Assembly: GCA_021847685.1 (NCBI GenBank)
Contig: JAJZQE010000030.1
Location: 1-7,184 of the forward strand
Length of the DNA stretch: 7,184 nt
From: a bacterium
GTDB taxonomy: Bacteria > Patescibacteriota > Saccharimonadia > Saccharimonadales > Saccharimonadaceae
Direction of reading: 5' to 3'
This document shows, in pieces, positions 4,946-7,184 of this stretch. The position numbers and the translations under genes are program-made. The notes beneath the pieces are model-generated. The model ran no database searches. It was not told the DNA's origin and saw only the letters and a program-made list of their open reading frames with translations. Position 1 is the stretch's first letter, and the number at the start of each line of letters is the position of its first letter.

Positions 4946-7156
4946 TCGTTCGGCAATTAGGCGGGCACCCAGATATGACAGGGTCGATTCGGCACCTTCA
5001 TTTTTATTGGTTGACTGTATTTTTAAGCCATCTTTGCAGCCACCGTTATCATCGTCGTACATCCTTAGCCCGACAAGGTTATTGCCCATAAACCAGCTAA
5101 AAACTTTGTGGGCACGTTTGATATAGATGTCTTTACCGGTTAAAGAGTAGGCGCTTTCGAGCGCTTGAAGCATTGAAAATGGGTCTTCGGCTTGCTGGTC
5201 GAATAATGCCCGAGTGCCGTCAGCGCTGCACCAGCCATCTTGACCGACGGGGACGTATACTTGCCCCATAAAGCAGCGGCTACAGAGATATTCTAGACTT
5301 TTTAAGCCAATATTAGCATAGGTTTTATTACCGGTGACGCGGGCTGCCTCGATCAAGCTAGCCGACAACTGGCCACTGGCGTAGGTCATAGTACTATCGA
5401 ACCAGTGCCAATCTTCGGTTGAATTCGCCTTATAGGCTTTGACTAAACTACGCGCCAATTTTATGACCAGTGGCAGTATTGACTCGTCGCCATGACTGAG
5501 CGCGCTACTGGCGCCAAGCAGTTTTTGAGCCGTCGCGTGGATATATTCAGTGTTAGTTAAATCAATCGGTAGTATTGACAATATTTGTTTTGCGCGCTTA
5601 CGTACCATCGGTAACTTTGCGTTAGAGGCTGTCTGCAGGGCATAAAAAGCCCGCGCCATGCTGTCGTGTAAGTTTTCAACCTGATTCTGGCGAGTTGGCC
5701 GCTTGGTTTTTGCCGATAAATAATTTGCGGTTGGCTTTTGGGCTAAGCAAATATCGATAATCTGAAGATACTGGTTTGATAGTTCAAGGCATTGTGGGGC
5801 CGACATTAGTCCAGCCGTGTAGGCATGGTTTACTAATTGCAAGGCGCGACTATTATCATCCAGTGTATACCCCGACGCCGGGTCGGGTTTTGAGCCTTTA
5901 GCAAATTGTAACATGCCAAAACCATCGGACATGGCAAACAAGTGATCCCAGTTGAACTCTGGATAGTAACCGGTATCTTTACTAGCGGCGCTAGCCACTT
6001 GGTCGAGAGACCTGATGTAATCATCAGCGACATTCGACCATAGCATTGACCTGGTCTCGGCGTAGGCGGCACGTCCCATTGATTCAAGTAGACTAGGATC
6101 GGTAAATAGTTCGATTGCGGCACGCGACAGGGCGTCAGGATCGGCAATTGGTACGATTCGGCCGACTTCTGGACTAACTATTTCTTTGGCTTGAGCGAAA
6201 CTCGTCGATATTACCGCCCGACCAGTACCAAGGGCATATGATAGTGTACCGCTAACTGCTTGACGTGGGTCGATTGATGTCGCCACGTAAATATCGGCGG
6301 CTTGAATGTATTTTAGAATTTCGTTAACAGGTAAGAATCCATCAACAAACCTGACGTGTTTTGTGATTGATAGTTTTTTTACCTGTTCTTTTAACTGGTT
6401 GCGATAAGATTGGCCCTCATGTCTAATTACATCTGGATGAGTGGCGCCGACGATGATATAGGTGAGGTTTGGGACTTTTTTGATAATTTTTGGCAGTGCT
6501 GCAATCACGTGTTCAATGCCCTTGTTGCGACTAAGCAGACCAAAGGTCAACATGACCTCGCGACCTTCCAGGCCAAACTCTGGCTTTAGTTCACTTGATA
6601 AGCGATAGGGGACGGGATGTATGCCATGTTCGATGGTGATAATTTTATCTTTGGCTGAGGGGTAGGTTTTGACGAATAGATTGAGTGATGGACTGGTTAA
6701 AGTAACTAAAAGGCTACTTCCATCAATGACGCGCTCGGTCGTAGTTCGCATATCAGGTTCTGGATTATCCAAAATAGTATGAAGCGTGGTGACGACGGGG
6801 CATTTCAGTGAATCTAAAAAGTCTGCCAAAAAAATTCCAAGCTTACCACCATAAATACCGTACTCAAACTGGACAATTATAATAGTCTCATCAGCGTTTT
6901 GATTGATAAGGTTGGCGGCCTTAATGTAGGACTCGGGGTCCTCTTTATCGATTTCGATGGTGACTTCGGGCGAGTATTTAAACTTTTCAGAGGTCTCGTT
7001 AATGGTACAAACGGTAATATCGGCGCGGGGCAACAGCATACGCAGATTTAAATATAGATCGCCATTGAAAGTCGCAATTCCGCATTGCCTAGGAGGATAG
7101 TCACCGACTAAGATTATTTTCTTAATAGAGTGTGTTTTTGGAACGTACTTAATCAC
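4922..7156 (-). CDS. GT4 glycosyltransferase fused to an alpha/alpha-toroid-like domain
   Basis: A 744-aa cytoplasmic protein without signal peptide or membrane segments. Residues about 12-385 form a GT-B retaining glycosyltransferase of family 4. Visible motifs are VGDYPPRQCGIATFNGDL (17-34, the glycine-rich acceptor-side loop), QFEYGIYGG (96-104), TLHTIL (124-129), IEHGIHPVP (175-183), TFGLLSRNKGIEHVI (204-218, donor binding) and VSGTLSYALGTGRAVIST (301-318), which replaces the usual EX7E region. Residues about 395-744 look like an all-helical alpha/alpha toroid, with FNWDHLFAMSD (401-411), TLDDNSRAL (431-439), WHWFDSTMTYASGQLS (583-598), FDQQAEDPFSMLQAL (652-666) and NEGAESTLSYLGAR (719-732). 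Its activity is unknown. The start is GTG at 7156 with GAGG 5 nt upstream. The partner GH130 gene suggests a mannosyl- or related glycan, but donor and acceptor are not determined. Confidence 0.88.
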   Translation of the reverse strand: MIKYVPKTHSIKKIILVGDYPPRQCGIATFNGDLYLNLRMLLPRADITVCTINETSEKFKYSPEVTIEIDKEDPESYIKAANLINQNADETIIIVQFEYGIYGGKLGIFLADFLDSLKCPVVTTLHTILDNPEPDMRTTTERVIDGSSLLVTLTSPSLNLFVKTYPSAKDKIITIEHGIHPVPYRLSSELKPEFGLEGREVMLTFGLLSRNKGIEHVIAALPKIIKKVPNLTYIIVGATHPDVIRHEGQSYRNQLKEQVKKLSITKHVRFVDGFLPVNEILKYIQAADIYVATSIDPRQAVSGTLSYALGTGRAVISTSFAQAKEIVSPEVGRIVPIADPDALSRAAIELFTDPSLLESMGRAAYAETRSMLWSNVADDYIRSLDQVASAASKDTGYYPEFNWDHLFAMSDGFGMLQFAKGSKPDPASGYTLDDNSRALQLVNHAYTAGLMSAPQCLELSNQYLQIIDICLAQKPTANYLSAKTKRPTRQNQVENLHDSMARAFYALQTASNAKLPMVRKRAKQILSILPIDLTNTEYIHATAQKLLGASSALSHGDESILPLVIKLARSLVKAYKANSTEDWHWFDSTMTYASGQLSASLIEAARVTGNKTYANIGLKSLEYLCSRCFMGQVYVPVGQDGWCSADGTRALFDQQAEDPFSMLQALESAYSLTGKDIYIKRAHKVFSWFMGNNLVGLRMYDDDNGGCKDGLKIQSTNKNEGAESTLSYLGARLIAERLRTEDSL

Positions 7157-7161
7157 GTGAA

Positions 7162-7165
7162 CCTC
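7162..7165 (-). promoter_or_regulatory. Ribosome binding site of the glycosyltransferase
   Basis: GAGG (7165-7162 on the minus strand, within TTGAGGTT) lies 5 nt before the GTG at 7156-7154. No ATG is available nearby in frame, so this site fixes GTG as the start. Of the three carbohydrate genes this is the only one with a clear Shine-Dalgarno. Confidence 0.7.
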
Positions 7166-7176
7166 AATTCCCTAGT

Positions 7177-7184
7177 ATTATACA
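7177..7184 (-). promoter_or_regulatory. -10 element of the glycosyltransferase promoter
   Basis: The minus strand reads TGTATAAT at 7184-7177, a perfect -10 with an adjacent TG. The same TG-TATAAT arrangement is seen at the tRNA-Val promoter. Transcription should start near 7170, giving a leader of about 14 nt. The -35 lies beyond the window edge. Confidence 0.6.

Overview
The window looks like a compact bacterial chromosome segment with moderate GC content. It holds one housekeeping gene, one tRNA and a three-gene carbohydrate block. All CDSs are uninterrupted. No in-frame TGA occurs in about 2,200 codons, and the trehalase gene ends in TGA followed by TAA TAA. The standard code is therefore used, not the TGA=Gly code of Gracilibacteria/Absconditabacteria. 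Short leaders, tight spacing and the protein flavour (TypA with a YAIGREGKA stretch in the G5 area) fit a Patescibacteria/CPR lineage, possibly Saccharibacteria. This placement is an inference and tentative.

Left part (1-429). A minus-strand gene appears to start at 65 and run off the left edge. It has a sigma70-type promoter (TTGATT-17-TACAAT) whose spacer is filled by a 14-bp operator-like palindrome. Next comes a minus-strand tRNA-Val(UAC) with encoded CCA, its own promoter and a rho-independent terminator. The gap between the tRNA and typA carries back-to-back promoters.

Centre (430-2285). This is typA/bipA, a full-length translational GTPase of 607 aa. Its leader is short, with a Shine-Dalgarno-like stretch separated from the start codon by a small hairpin. 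The gene ends at a hairpin terminator that is probably bidirectional.

Right part (2288-7184). Three carbohydrate-active genes follow: a cytoplasmic GH37 trehalase, a GH130 beta-mannoside phosphorylase-like protein, and, convergently on the minus strand, a 744-aa protein joining a GT4 glycosyltransferase to a C-terminal alpha/alpha-toroid-like domain. The two plus-strand genes have promoters so close to their ATGs that the mRNAs should be nearly leaderless. GH130 and the glycosyltransferase overlap tail-to-tail by 24 bp. A plausible reading is a small intracellular glycan cycle: the transferase builds a glycan or glycoside, GH130 phosphorolyses mannosides to mannose 1-phosphate, and trehalase releases glucose from trehalose. 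Substrates beyond the trehalase call are not proven by the sequence.

No insertion sequences, CRISPR arrays, prophage genes or long repeats were seen.
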